Shown piece after piece: positions 1-8,972 of a stretch of DNA of 64,000 bases. Positions within the stretch are counted from its first letter, which is position 1. Every line of letters begins with the position of its first letter. The notes beneath the pieces were generated by a model. It had not been told where the DNA came from. It worked only from the letters and a program-made list of their open reading frames with translations, and ran no database searches. The stretch covers positions 1 to 64,000 of the forward strand of contig NZ_LECW02000021.1 of assembly GCF_001042475.2 (NCBI RefSeq), read 5' to 3'. Both the position numbers and the translations under genes were made by a program. The DNA is from Bacillus glycinifermentans (GTDB lineage Bacteria; Bacillota; Bacilli; Bacillales; Bacillaceae).

Positions 1-332
1 ACGATAAAAAGTCCGGCTGTCATTAAAGCGCCGGTGTTTCCAGCCGAAATACAAGCGTCGGCTCTGCCTTCTGCAACTTCTTGCGCCATGAGGACCATCG
101 AAGAGTTTTTCTTTCTTCTGACAGCCCGGACAGGTTCGTCTGTCGCTTCAATGACTTCTTCTGCATGTTTGACGGTGATCCGTCCGTGTTCTGTTAAATG
201 GCCGGCTATTTTTTCCCGGTCTCCGATGAGTGTGATCTCAAGGTCCTGAAAATCCTTGACCGCCTGCATCACTCCGTCGATTACCGCTTTAGGAGCATTG
301 TCGCCTCCCATAGCATCTACTGCAATTCTCAT
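1..332 (-). CDS. plsX: Phosphate acyltransferase PlsX, N-terminal part (cut by window edge)
   Basis: The first 110 codons are present and the gene runs off the left edge. The start reads [14 protein letters not shown], the conserved PlsX N-terminus. PlsX converts acyl-ACP to acyl-phosphate for phospholipid synthesis at the membrane. The ATG follows an AAGGTGG ribosome site and lies 17 bp after the fapR stop, so the two genes are one transcript. This matches the known fapR-plsX-fab operon, in which FapR represses its own operon. The identification is firm; the C-terminal part cannot be judged. Confidence 0.95.
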   Translation of the reverse strand, partial: MRIAVDAMGGDNAPKAVIDGVMQAVKDFQDLEITLIGDREKIAGHLTEHGRITVKHAEEVIEATDEPVRAVRRKKNSSMVLMAQEVAEGRADACISAGNTGALMTAGLFI

Positions 333-349
333 GACAAACGCGCCACCTT

Positions 350-916
350 CTATGATTGTTTTGAACGATACATGACAAATTCGCCTGAAAACACAGGCTC
401 TTCGGCAACAAAGCTGTTCACTTCGACAACCGTTCTGCCTTTATCTTTATCAAGCTTCACGACTTTCGCTTTTGCCACAACCCGCTCGCCTTGTTTGACC
501 TGCCTTGTAAAGCGGATATCCGCTTTTGCGGTCAGCGCAAGCTCATCGTCGATGAGGGCGACGGCAAGCGAGTTGGCCTGGGCGAACAAATGGTGCCCCC
601 TGGCGATTTGGTTGCGGCTGAACACGTGTTCCCTTCGGATCTCAAGGATCGAAATCGCATGTTCATCAAGCTCAAGGTCGATGATTTCTCCGATGACTTC
701 ATCAAGCGACAGCGACTTCACTTCGTCCTCGAGCGATTTTTCGGCAACACTTTTGATTCTTTCCCGAAGCTCGGGTATCGAAAGTTCCAAACGGTCTAAA
801 CGAATCGTCTGAATGCTGACTTTAAATTTCTCCGCCAACTCTTCGTCTGTAATGAACGGGGTCATTTTAATCGTCTGCTGCAGCAATTCTTGGCGTTCCC
901 TTTTGCTTTTTCTCAT
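350..916 (-). CDS. fapR: Transcriptional repressor of fatty acid and phospholipid synthesis, FapR
   Basis: A 188-residue protein. Residues 1-50 form a DeoR-type helix-turn-helix ([12 protein letters not shown], then [20 protein letters not shown]). The rest is a hot-dog effector domain carrying the [15 protein letters not shown] segment. FapR represses fatty acid and phospholipid genes and is released from DNA by malonyl-CoA or malonyl-ACP. A start five codons upstream (931) is open, but 916 fits the usual 188-residue length and the family N-terminus. It is the first gene of the operon with plsX, and its own operator lies just upstream. Confidence 0.96.
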   Translation of the reverse strand: MRKSKRERQELLQQTIKMTPFITDEELAEKFKVSIQTIRLDRLELSIPELRERIKSVAEKSLEDEVKSLSLDEVIGEIIDLELDEHAISILEIRREHVFSRNQIARGHHLFAQANSLAVALIDDELALTAKADIRFTRQVKQGERVVAKAKVVKLDKDKGRTVVEVNSFVAEEPVFSGEFVMYRSKQS

Positions 917-938
917 ATTTATAAACACCATCCGCGCA

Positions 939-957
939 ATTGTGACTAGGTACTAAT
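939..957 (-). promoter_or_regulatory. FapR operator of the fapR-plsX operon
   Basis: On the minus strand the site reads ATTAGTACCTAGTCACAAT. It matches the known FapR box, an imperfect palindrome built around ATTAGTACC. It lies directly downstream of the -10 hexamer and so covers the transcription start, a position suited to autorepression. The right half (CACAAT) is less perfect than the left. Confidence 0.85.
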
Positions 958-960
958 AGT

Positions 961-989
961 AGTATATAATTTCATAGATTGGAATGCAA
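961..989 (-). promoter_or_regulatory. SigA-type promoter of fapR
   Basis: On the minus strand, -35 TTGCAT (989-984) and -10 TATACT (966-961) are separated by 17 bp. The FapR box begins four bases after the -10. No terminator is visible between the recG stop (1026) and this promoter, so readthrough from recG is possible. Confidence 0.8.
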
Positions 990-1025
990 TCTTTCTTTCT
1001 CCTGTTCACGGTTGAAATTTCTGAG

Positions 1026-3074
1026 TCAGCTTAGTTTTTCACCGCCTATGATTCCGCTTTTTTGCAAATGCTCCCTTAACGGGGCATATTCGGAATCCGT
1101 CCAGAACGCTTTTGAGGAGACGAGCTCTGCCGCGTCTTTTCTGGCAGTCTCAAGCGCGCGGTAGTCATGGACCATGTCAGCGACTTTAAACTCCGGCATT
1201 CCGCTTTGCTTTTTGCCGAAAAAGTCGCCCGGCCCCCTTAGTTCGAGATCCTTTTCAGAAAGCTCAAAGCCGTCGGTCGTTTCGGACATGATCGCCATCC
1301 GCTCCTTGCCTGTTTCAGACTTCGGATCAGCCATCAGGATGCAGTACGACTGATGGTCGCCGCGTCCGACGCGGCCGCGAAGCTGGTGAAGCTGCGAGAG
1401 TCCGAAGCGGTCGGCATCATAGATCAGCATCATGGTCGCGTTCGGCACGTTTACGCCGACTTCCACAACGGTGGTCGAGACGAGAATCTGGCATTCATTG
1501 CTGCTGAACTGTCTCATCACTTGTTCTTTTTCATCGTTGGACAGTTTTCCGTGCATCAGCCCGATCCGCCATCTCCCTTGAAAAGCGTGGGTCAGCATGC
1601 TGTGCACATCGATCGCATTTTGCACGTCAAGTTTGTCCGACTCTTCGATCAGCGGGCAGATGACGTAAGCCTGCCTGCCTTTTTTCAGTTCTTTTTCAAT
1701 AAAGGCAAGAATCCGTTCAAGCATGTCGTGCTTCACCCAATACGTCTCAATTCGCTTGCGTCCCGCCGGCATTTCGTCAATGATCGAGACATCCATTTCG
1801 CCAAATACCGTGATCGCGAGCGTTCTTGGAATCGGCGTCGCCGTCATGAACAGGACGTCGGGGTCCTTTCCTTTGCTTCGCAATTTTTTTCGCTGCTCGA
1901 CGCCAAACCGGTGCTGTTCATCCGTAATGACAAGGCCGAGCTGCTGAAAATGCACATCGTCCTGGATGAGGGCGTGCGTTCCTACTAAAATATCAATTTC
2001 GCCTTCTTGCAGCCTTTCCAAAAGCTCCCGCCTTCTTTTGCCTTTTACAGAGCTTGTCAAAAGCGCGACATTGACATCCATGTTTTCAAACAGGGAAACC
2101 AATGAGTCCGCGTGCTGTTCGGCCAGTATTTCGGTCGGAACCATCAGCGCGCCCTGACAGCCGGATAAAATCGAAGCGTACAAAGCGATGGCGGCGACTG
2201 CCGTTTTGCCCGAGCCGACGTCGCCCTGCAGCAGCCGGTTCATTTTGTATTCGGAAGCCATATCGTTTAAGATGTCGCCAAGGGCTTTCGCCTGGGCGTT
2301 TGTCAGCGTAAACGGAAGGCTTTTGACAAATTGATCGACGTCTTCGCGTTTAAAGGCGTGCCTGATCCCCCGGGACTCTTCCCGCTCAAATTTCCGCAGC
2401 GCCTGCATTTTGAGCTGAAACAATAAAAATTCTTCATAGACAAAGCGGCGGCGCGCCTGTTTTAACGCCTCCCTCGTCTCCGGTTTGTGGATCGCTTTTA
2501 CCGCATCCCGGTAAGAAGGAAGTTTGTAGGCGAGCCGCAGCTTTTCCGGAAGTGGATCCTCGGCGTATTGCAGATGGGTGTGAACAGCTTCCTGAATCAG
2601 TTTCCGCATCGTCTTTACCGTGATGTTTTCTTTCACCGAATAGACGGGTTCTATCGTTTGATCTTCCTTATGGGGTCCGTTTTTCAATTCCTGGACCATC
2701 ACCGACTGCCTGTGCTTGTCCCATTTTCCTGAAACGGTGACAACCGACCCGATGGCCAGCTTCTTTTTCAAATACGGCCGGTTAAAGCAAATCGCCGTGA
2801 TCAGGTAGTTTCCGACCAAAAGCCGAAACGTGAGTCGGCTCCGTTTTTTTCCGTAATATGTAAGAGAAGGCTCGCTGTGAACCTTCCCTTCGACCGTCAC
2901 TCTCTCCTCGTGTGCCACTTCTTCCAAATCGCGCAATTCATAATCGTCATACCGGTACGGGAAGTAGTTCAAAAGATCGGAAACGTCGTAGATGCCGAGC
3001 TCGTTCAGCGTCTTTTCCGTTTCCGCCCCGATTCCTTTTACAACAGATACGCTATTTTGCAGATTGTTCTTCAC
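1026..3074 (-). CDS. recG: ATP-dependent DNA helicase RecG
   Basis: A 682-residue helicase that remodels stalled replication forks and Holliday junctions. Residues 1-150 hold the wedge/OB domain. Walker A GDVGSGKT lies at about 284-291 and the DEQH box at about 387. Motif VI (QLHQLRGRVGRG) and a C-terminal TRG-like region (ELRGPGDFFGKKQSG) follow. Length equals the B. subtilis protein. The start is GTG, with GGAGG about 14 bp upstream, a rather long spacing. It overlaps the end of sdaAA by 23 bp, so it is probably translated from the same message. Confidence 0.97.
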   Translation of the reverse strand: MKNNLQNSVSVVKGIGAETEKTLNELGIYDVSDLLNYFPYRYDDYELRDLEEVAHEERVTVEGKVHSEPSLTYYGKKRSRLTFRLLVGNYLITAICFNRPYLKKKLAIGSVVTVSGKWDKHRQSVMVQELKNGPHKEDQTIEPVYSVKENITVKTMRKLIQEAVHTHLQYAEDPLPEKLRLAYKLPSYRDAVKAIHKPETREALKQARRRFVYEEFLLFQLKMQALRKFEREESRGIRHAFKREDVDQFVKSLPFTLTNAQAKALGDILNDMASEYKMNRLLQGDVGSGKTAVAAIALYASILSGCQGALMVPTEILAEQHADSLVSLFENMDVNVALLTSSVKGKRRRELLERLQEGEIDILVGTHALIQDDVHFQQLGLVITDEQHRFGVEQRKKLRSKGKDPDVLFMTATPIPRTLAITVFGEMDVSIIDEMPAGRKRIETYWVKHDMLERILAFIEKELKKGRQAYVICPLIEESDKLDVQNAIDVHSMLTHAFQGRWRIGLMHGKLSNDEKEQVMRQFSSNECQILVSTTVVEVGVNVPNATMMLIYDADRFGLSQLHQLRGRVGRGDHQSYCILMADPKSETGKERMAIMSETTDGFELSEKDLELRGPGDFFGKKQSGMPEFKVADMVHDYRALETARKDAAELVSSKAFWTDSEYAPLREHLQKSGIIGGEKLS

Positions 3075-3954
3075 GTGCAGTTGACGCCCCTCCGAATATT
3101 TTTTTCTCCAATTCTTTACCTGTCGGGGTTGCAGCGAGACCGCCGCGGCCAGTTTCCCTTAAAGCCGTCGGCATCGTTTGCCCGATTTTGTACATCGCAT
3201 CAATGACTTCATCGCACGGAATCCGGCTCGTAATACCGGCGAGCGCCATATCTGCCGCAACCATCGCATTTGCCGCTCCCATCGCATTTCGTTTCACACA
3301 AGGAACTTCGACAAGCCCTGCGACGGGATCGCACACAAGACCGAGCACGTTTTTCAAGGCGATTGCCATCGCTTCGGCGCACTGTTCAGGCGTTCCTCCC
3401 GCCATTTCGACGATGGCCGCCGCAGCCATTCCTGAGGCAGATCCGACTTCAGCCTGACATCCCCCGGCCGCTCCGGAGATGCTCGCATTGTTGGCGACGA
3501 CAAATCCGAACGCGCCTGAGGTGAATAAAAAGCGGACCATCTGCTCTTTTGTCGGATTGAGCTTGTCTTTGACGGCAAACAGCGTGCCGGGCACGACGCC
3601 TGCCGATCCTGCCGTTGGTGTCGCGCAGATCGTCCCCATTGCGGCGTTGACTTCATTTGTCGCAACCGCTTTGCTGACGGCGTCCAAAATCACGTCTCCT
3701 GACAGCCCTTTTCCCGATTTGAGATAAGCCTGCAGCTTGACGGCATCGCCGCCGGTTAATCCCGAGTGTGACTGAACGCCGCTGATGCCTTTTTCCACAG
3801 CCGCTTCCATCACTTCTAAATTGGCCTCCATCTGCTCGAAAATCTCTTCTCTCGTCCGGCCTGACACCTCGATTTCCTGGGTGATCATGATTTCTGAGAT
3901 GGAGACGTTTTTCTCATTCGTCAGCTGTATCAATTCTTTTACGTTTCGAAACAT
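3052..3954 (-). CDS. sdaAA: L-serine dehydratase, alpha chain (iron-sulfur)
   Basis: A 300-residue alpha subunit of the oxygen-sensitive 4Fe-4S L-serine dehydratase, which converts L-serine to pyruvate and ammonia. Typical segments are the SHSGLTGGDAVKL stretch near 62, GAAGGCQAEVGSASGMAAAA near 162, and CDPVAGLVEVPC near 208. These supply conserved cysteines for the cluster. It follows sdaAB by 22 bp with a GGGAG ribosome site and overlaps recG downstream. The two-chain layout is standard in Bacillus. Confidence 0.96.
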   Translation of the reverse strand: MFRNVKELIQLTNEKNVSISEIMITQEIEVSGRTREEIFEQMEANLEVMEAAVEKGISGVQSHSGLTGGDAVKLQAYLKSGKGLSGDVILDAVSKAVATNEVNAAMGTICATPTAGSAGVVPGTLFAVKDKLNPTKEQMVRFLFTSGAFGFVVANNASISGAAGGCQAEVGSASGMAAAAIVEMAGGTPEQCAEAMAIALKNVLGLVCDPVAGLVEVPCVKRNAMGAANAMVAADMALAGITSRIPCDEVIDAMYKIGQTMPTALRETGRGGLAATPTGKELEKKIFGGASTAREEQSAK

Positions 3955-3976
3955 ATAAACTCCCTCTCTTTGTCCT

Positions 3977-4639
3977 TTAGTCGGCGATCTGCGTCACTTC
4001 GATGATATTCGGCAGCGTCCGCAGTTCGTCAAATACGGCCGGATCGATCGCCTGATCGACCTCGATTGTCATGAGTGCTTCCTGTCCGACGTCTTTGCGG
4101 GCCACTTCCATATGGCCGATGTTAATCGCGAATTTTGCCAGCACGTTGGCAACGCCTGCAATGGTTCCGTACCGGTCATTATGGACGACTAAAATAGCAG
4201 GGTGATTACCCGACAATCTGAGTTCAAAGCCGTTAAGCTCTATAATTTCGATTTTTCCTCCGCCGATCGAAATGCCCACAAGTTCAAGGGATCCTTCTTC
4301 ATCAGAGATGAGAAGGCGGGCTGTATTCGGGTGTTTCGGCACCGCGTCTTCTTCGCGGAACTCGATTTCGATTCCCTTTTCTTCCGCGATGCGGATGGAT
4401 TCTTTAATTCTTTCGTCAAATGTATCAAAATCTAAAAGACCGCCGATGATCGCCACATCCGTCCCGTGCCCTTTATAGGTTTCGGCAAAAGAGCCGTATA
4501 AAGAAACGATGATGCGTTTCGGTTCTCTTCCAAACACGCTTCTGGCGACCCTGCCGATTCTGGCGGCGCCTGCAGTATGAGAACTTGACGGTCCGATCAT
4601 GACAGGCCCGATAATATCAAACACACTTCTGTATTTCAT
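3977..4639 (-). CDS. sdaAB: L-serine dehydratase, beta chain
   Basis: A 220-residue beta subunit, first gene of sdaAB-sdaAA-recG. The N-terminus MKYRSVFDIIGPVMIGPSSSHTAGA carries the serine dehydratase beta signature with SSSHT. The C-terminal 75 residues (AILVVHNDRYGTIAGVANVL onward) are an ACT domain, a likely amino-acid sensing module. AAAGGGGG precedes the ATG. The 183-bp gap upstream holds the fakA terminator and a small inverted repeat (4658-4677). Confidence 0.96.
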   Translation of the reverse strand: MKYRSVFDIIGPVMIGPSSSHTAGAARIGRVARSVFGREPKRIIVSLYGSFAETYKGHGTDVAIIGGLLDFDTFDERIKESIRIAEEKGIEIEFREEDAVPKHPNTARLLISDEEGSLELVGISIGGGKIEIIELNGFELRLSGNHPAILVVHNDRYGTIAGVANVLAKFAINIGHMEVARKDVGQEALMTIEVDQAIDPAVFDELRTLPNIIEVTQIAD

Positions 4640-4763
4640 GTATATCCCCCTTTCATGCGTTCACAGATTTCACTGTGAATACCGGAAAACAGCCGTTTTT
4701 TTTAGACTAATCGATCTAAGTTCAATTGGCAAGCAGACAGCCGCGAGGAGCCCGCGAGCACGC

Positions 4764-4813
4764 TTTAAAAAAAGCCAAAAGAAGAGAAGGGCTTTTTTAA
4801 AACGCCCTTCTGC
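4764..4813 (-). terminator. Terminator after fakA
   Basis: On the minus strand, AGAAGGGC and GCCCTTCT form a hairpin across an A-rich loop, followed by a pyrimidine-rich stretch ending in GGCTTTTTTT. The 3' arm can also pair differently (AAGCC with GGCTT), placing the hairpin directly before the U run. Either fold would end fakA transcripts before sdaAB. Confidence 0.75.
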
Positions 4814-4822
4814 CGTCAATGA

Positions 4823-6487
4823 TTATTCCACAGCCAAAATGTAAGAATACAGCGGCTGTTTGCCGTCATGAATTTCGACTTCAACATCTTCGAATGTTTC
4901 GCTGACATACTTGGCGAGCTCTTCTGCTTCTTCTTCTGAAGCGTCTTCGCCTTTCATAATCGTCACGATTTCGCTGTCTTCATCGATCATTTCGGCGATC
5001 AGCTTTTTGGCTGCCGTCAATTGCTCTGACGCTGTTTCAATGATTTTTCCGTCGAGGATGCCCATGAAGTCGCCTTTTTTAATGTCGATGCCGTCAATGT
5101 TCGTATCTCTGACAGCATATGTGATCTGTCCGCTTTTGACATGGGTGATCGCTTCAAGCATATTCGACTCGTTTTCTTCCGTGCTTGCGGCAGAGTTGAA
5201 TGCGAGAAGCGCGGCCATTCCTTGAGGAACGGTCTTTGTCGGGACGACGATCACGGTTTGATCCGCGACGTCTGCCGCCTGGTTGGCCGCCATGACGATG
5301 TTGGAGTTATTCGGCAGGATCACGACTGTGTCCGCATTGGCATCCTTTATCGCCTGAACGATGTCTTCCGTGCTCGGATTCATCGTCTGGCCGCCTTCGA
5401 TCACAACCGTCGCACCGATGCTTTTGAGGAGCTCGGCAATCCCTTCACCCATCGCTACGGTGACAACGCCGTACGGCTGTTTTTCGGCTGGAGCCTTAAC
5501 AGCAGCATCTTCCTTCGTTTGACCGACAATCGCGCTGTGCTGCTCTCTCATATTTTCAATCTTCATATTGATCAAGCTTCCGTACTTTTGCGCATATGTC
5601 AGGACTTCACCCGGAACTTCGGCATGGATGTGCACTTTTGCAAGGTTCTCGTCAGAGACGACGAGCAGCGAATCGCCGAATCTGCTTAAATCCCGGCGGA
5701 ACGCGTCTTCTTGAAAGCTGTCTTTCTCCTTGTCAAGCTTTACCATGAATTCCGTGCAATAGCCGAATTCGATGTCTTCAGTGTTCATATGACTTTGTGC
5801 GCTTTTATGATGCTCCGCGCTGACGAGATCGTCCAATGACGGAAGCGCGGCCGCTTTATCCGACAGCTTTTCTCCTTTTAAAGAAGCAAGGAAACCCTCA
5901 TATACGTACAAGAGTCCTTTTCCTCCGCTGTCGACGACGCCGACTTCTTTTAATACCGGCAAGAGCTCAGGGGTCCGCTCCAATGAAGCAGACGCTTCCT
6001 TGACAACGGCCTCCATGACGGCAATGATATCGGTTTCAGTTCGCGCGGCGTGGACGGCTTTTCTGGCCGCGTCTTTCGCAACCGTCAAAATCGTGCCTTC
6101 TACCGGTTTCATGACCGCTTTATAGGCGGTGTCGACCCCGGCCTGAAACGCGGCCGCAAATTCCTTTGCATCAATTTCGCTTTTCTGTTCGATCGACTTT
6201 CCAAAGCCCCTGAACAGCTGCGATAAAATGACGCCGGAGTTTCCCCGGGCTCCCATGAGGAGCCCTTTAGAAAGGCTTGCCGCCACTTTGCCGATATTTG
6301 CCGTATCGATTTGCTCCACTTCTTTTGCACCGGATGTCATCGATAAATTCATGTTCGTTCCTGTATCACCGTCCGGCACGGGAAAAACGTTTAACGCATC
6401 AACCACGTTTGCGTTTTGAGACAGATGGTGCGCGCCGTACAGAATCATTTCTGCAAAGGCCTTCCCATCCAGGTTTCGTATAGACAC
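4823..6487 (-). CDS. fakA: Fatty acid kinase catalytic subunit FakA (YloV)
   Basis: A 554-residue protein. The N-terminal DhaL (dihydroxyacetone-kinase-like) ATP domain carries FPVPDGDTGTNMNLSM at 35-50 and GARGNSGVILSQLFRG near 80. The C-terminal half has the DegV-like and YloV-type domains that work with FakB binding proteins. In the known system FakA phosphorylates FakB-bound fatty acids to give acyl-phosphate for PlsY, which links it functionally to PlsX nearby. It is downstream of the Asp23-family gene yloU with 17 bp between them. Confidence 0.94.
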   Translation of the reverse strand: MSIRNLDGKAFAEMILYGAHHLSQNANVVDALNVFPVPDGDTGTNMNLSMTSGAKEVEQIDTANIGKVAASLSKGLLMGARGNSGVILSQLFRGFGKSIEQKSEIDAKEFAAAFQAGVDTAYKAVMKPVEGTILTVAKDAARKAVHAARTETDIIAVMEAVVKEASASLERTPELLPVLKEVGVVDSGGKGLLYVYEGFLASLKGEKLSDKAAALPSLDDLVSAEHHKSAQSHMNTEDIEFGYCTEFMVKLDKEKDSFQEDAFRRDLSRFGDSLLVVSDENLAKVHIHAEVPGEVLTYAQKYGSLINMKIENMREQHSAIVGQTKEDAAVKAPAEKQPYGVVTVAMGEGIAELLKSIGATVVIEGGQTMNPSTEDIVQAIKDANADTVVILPNNSNIVMAANQAADVADQTVIVVPTKTVPQGMAALLAFNSAASTEENESNMLEAITHVKSGQITYAVRDTNIDGIDIKKGDFMGILDGKIIETASEQLTAAKKLIAEMIDEDSEIVTIMKGEDASEEEAEELAKYVSETFEDVEVEIHDGKQPLYSYILAVE

Positions 6488-6504
6488 TCTTGTTTTCCTC
6501 CTAA

Positions 6505-6867
6505 CTACGGGTTCGTCACTCGTACTCCTTGTACGTAAATGTTTACGGAATCAACTGCAAGACCTATTGTGTGATCCAGCGTGTATTTGACTTTTGTTTG
6601 AACATTGTGTGCCACTTCTGAAATTTTTGTTCCGTAGCTGACAATGATGTACATGTCAATGTGAATGCGGTCTTCTTCCTGACGGACAATCACTCCGCGG
6701 CTGAAGTTCTCTTTTCTGAGGATTTCAGTCAGCCCGTCTTTAATTTGGTTCTTGGATGCCATACCTACGATCCCGTAGCAGTCAATCGCCGCCCCTCCGG
6801 CAACCATGGCGATGACTTCGTTCGATATATCAATCTGTCCGTATTTTGTTCGAAATTCGATGGACAC
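6505..6867 (-). CDS. yloU: Asp23/Gls24-family envelope stress protein YloU
   Basis: A 120-residue Asp23 (DUF322) protein. The family pattern GQIDISNEVIAMVAGGAAIDCYGIVGM is at the N-terminus and a VNIYVQGVRV strand at the end. In Firmicutes a yloU-fakA pair is common. Members are membrane-associated scaffold-like proteins whose biochemical role is not established. The start has a GGAGGAA ribosome site. A TATAGT hexamer lies about 40 bp further upstream, without a well-spaced -35. Confidence 0.92.
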   Translation of the reverse strand: MSIEFRTKYGQIDISNEVIAMVAGGAAIDCYGIVGMASKNQIKDGLTEILRKENFSRGVIVRQEEDRIHIDMYIIVSYGTKISEVAHNVQTKVKYTLDHTIGLAVDSVNIYVQGVRVTNP

Positions 6868-7040
6868 GTCGGTTCCTCCTTTTTGAGTCTCTATGACCGA
6901 GTTATCATCATTCTACTATAAGGATCTTCTTTTTAAAAGAACAGGCAAGCTTCCCTCTGGACCCAACCCTACTTATACTACAGCGGGGTTATTTTTTCAA
7001 GATGTCAAGGAATTATTCTTGAAAGGAGAGTAATCAATAG

Positions 7041-7069
7041 TTGCAAACGGTTTTCAGCTGTGGTAAATT
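7041..7069 (+). promoter_or_regulatory. SigA-type promoter of rpmB
   Basis: -35 TTGCAA (7041-7046) and -10 TAAATT (7064-7069) are spaced by 17 bp. The predicted start near 7076 gives a leader of about 70 bases. That leader contains a hairpin with a T run (7090-7129) before the ribosome site. Confidence 0.65.
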
Positions 7070-7089
7070 ATTAAAGTATGTGAAGCATC

Positions 7090-7337
<248 letters not shown>

Positions 7338-7347
7338 GAAAAAATAA

Positions 7348-7390
7348 ACGCCTGCCCAAAGCGACTGTGTTTGAGGGCAGGCGTTTTTTC
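7348..7390. terminator. Bidirectional terminator between rpmB and spoVM
   Basis: ACGCCTGCCC (7348-7357) pairs perfectly with GGGCAGGCGT (7375-7384). T runs follow on the plus strand (TTTTTTCG) and, read from the other side, on the minus strand (TTTATTTTTTC). It can end both convergent transcripts. Confidence 0.9.
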
Positions 7391-7423
7391 GTTCTTTTTC
7401 GTCCAGGGAAGAAGGGGCGCTTG

Positions 7424-7504
7424 CTAGTCTTTGCGAAACGAACCCAGCATCGCCCGGACGATTCCCCCCAGAAACTTCGGTAATTTAATGGTGTAAAATT
7501 TCAT
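7424..7504 (-). CDS. spoVM: Stage V sporulation peptide SpoVM
   Basis: A 26-codon gene encoding MKFYTIKLPKFLGG followed by IVRAMLGSFRKD, the exact family sequence pattern. SpoVM is an amphipathic helix that recognises the convex forespore membrane, anchors SpoIVA for coat assembly and interacts with FtsH. GGAGGG lies seven bases before the ATG. The position between rpmB and thiN is the same as in B. subtilis. It is expected to be SigE-controlled, but no convincing SigE promoter was picked out in the 88 bp upstream. Confidence 0.97.
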   Translation of the reverse strand: MKFYTIKLPKFLGGIVRAMLGSFRKD

Positions 7505-7592
7505 TCCGTTCCCTCCTATAAGAGCCCCTGTAAACCGCATGTCTGACAACCGGATCCCTAAACATCCGCTTAGCGGAAAGAGCCGCGATATT

Positions 7593-8234
7593 TTAATCAG
7601 TGCTTCTTATCATTATTAATATGCCTTCAGTAAACGAAAAAGCACCTTGTGATCGGATGAGTTCGTTACTAATACATAGTGTCGAACCAAGTGCAATATG
7701 ACACTTATTTAAAGAATACTTAAATCCTTCGAGAGAAAGGTTATTCACCGTTTCTGTAAACGGCAGGAATGACACGTACGGCTTCACGGGGTCGCGCAGG
7801 ACGGTATAGGAGCCTGGGGAGAACATGCTGATCGTATTTTGCCGGTCGATCATTACGGCGCTCACATTGCGTTGGAGCGCCTGGTAAAGAAGCTGCAGAT
7901 TTCCGAGAAAATGGTCGGCCCTGCCTCCTGAGATGCCGAACATCCTGATGGAGGCTGGCCGCTGCTCGACTGCCCAGCTGAGGGCGAGGTCCAGGTCTGT
8001 CTTGTCCTTCTCGGCTTGATAGATATGGAGGCCGGGCGCGGCTTTTTCAATCGCTTTTTTTTGCTCTATTGTGATGCTGTCAAAATCGCCGAACGCTTCA
8101 TCCGGAATGATCCCTGAATCGAGAAGCGTCACCGCTCCCCTGTCAACGCCGATCCAAAACGCATCCTTTTCCCGGTACTCTGACAAATCGGGGATGAGGT
8201 TCCCGGGTCCTCCGGCAACAATATTGATGTTCAT
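7593..8234 (-). CDS. thiN: Thiamine pyrophosphokinase (YloS/ThiN)
   Basis: A 213-residue enzyme that transfers pyrophosphate from ATP to thiamine to make thiamine pyrophosphate. Visible family features are INIVAGGPGNLIPDL at the start, GVDRGAVTLL near 30, GDFDSIT near 57, and EKDKTDLDLAL near 80. The open frame extends to 8255, but the ATG at 8234 has AAAGGA at a proper distance and matches the usual N-terminus MxINIVAGGP. A terminator for rpe precedes it, so it probably has its own promoter. Confidence 0.94.
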   Translation of the reverse strand: MNINIVAGGPGNLIPDLSEYREKDAFWIGVDRGAVTLLDSGIIPDEAFGDFDSITIEQKKAIEKAAPGLHIYQAEKDKTDLDLALSWAVEQRPASIRMFGISGGRADHFLGNLQLLYQALQRNVSAVMIDRQNTISMFSPGSYTVLRDPVKPYVSFLPFTETVNNLSLEGFKYSLNKCHIALGSTLCISNELIRSQGAFSFTEGILIMIRSTD

Positions 8235-8263
8235 GATCGATGTATCCTTTCTCACGCCGTTTT

Positions 8264-8300
8264 AAAAAAGAGCCCGGCTTCGAAGGCCGGCTCTCTTTTT
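8264..8300 (-). terminator. Terminator after rpe
   Basis: On the minus strand AGAGCCGGC and GCCGGGCTCT pair around a CTTCGAA loop with one bulge, followed by TTTTTT. It separates rpe from thiN. Confidence 0.85.
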
Positions 8301-8312
8301 GGCTAAAACGTG

Positions 8313-8969
8313 TTATCTAAGCGCTCCTCTAATGTCTGCAATGGCTTTTTTGCGGTCTTTCTCGTTGTAGATTGCAGAACCCGCAACAAGCAGGTTAGCG
8401 CCTGCTTCTGTACACTGTGCAGCCGTCTCTTTGTTGACGCCTCCATCGACTTCGATCAATAGATCGGAAAGCCCGTTCTTATCTGCAAGCTCTTTGACTT
8501 GCCTGATTTTCGAAACGACGGAAGAAATAAACGACTGCCCGCCAAAGCCGGGGTTCACCGTCATCAATAACACGAGATCAAGGTCTTTTATCACATGTTC
8601 GATCTGCTGGACAGGGGTGTGCGGGTTTAACACGACGCCCGCTTTCACCCCCTGCTCCTTGATCAGCTGGATCGTCCGGTGAAGATGCGGACAGGCTTCG
8701 ACATGGACGGAAATCATGTCCGCCCCCGCTTTTGCAAACGCGGGAATATAGCGGTCCGGCTCTTCAATCATCAAGTGGACATCGAGCGGCAGCTTCGTAA
8801 TCGGGCGGACGGCTTCTACGACAAGCGGTCCGATCGTCAGGTTGGGAACAAAATGCCCGTCCATCACGTCAATATGGATGTAATCGGCACCGCCTTGTTC
8901 AACATCTTTAATCTCTTCGCCCAATCGGGCAAAATCTGCTGAAAGAATCGATGGAGCAACATATACCAT
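8313..8969 (-). CDS. rpe: Ribulose-phosphate 3-epimerase
   Basis: A 218-residue TIM-barrel enzyme of the pentose phosphate pathway that interconverts ribulose 5-phosphate and xylulose 5-phosphate. Metal and catalytic motifs are present: [10 protein letters not shown] at 7-16, [12 protein letters not shown] at 32-43, DVHLM near 63, VNPGFGGQ near 138, and EVDGGVN near 173. It follows rsgA by three bases, so the two are cotranscribed, and ends at a strong terminator. Confidence 0.97.
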   Translation of the reverse strand: MVYVAPSILSADFARLGEEIKDVEQGGADYIHIDVMDGHFVPNLTIGPLVVEAVRPITKLPLDVHLMIEEPDRYIPAFAKAGADMISVHVEACPHLHRTIQLIKEQGVKAGVVLNPHTPVQQIEHVIKDLDLVLLMTVNPGFGGQSFISSVVSKIRQVKELADKNGLSDLLIEVDGGVNKETAAQCTEAGANLLVAGSAIYNEKDRKKAIADIRGALR

Positions 8970-8972
8970 ATT

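Noticed and set aside
198..812. 204-residue plus-strand frame opposite fapR/plsX
   Set aside because: Serine-rich shadow of fapR and plsX codons; both genes on the minus strand are certain.
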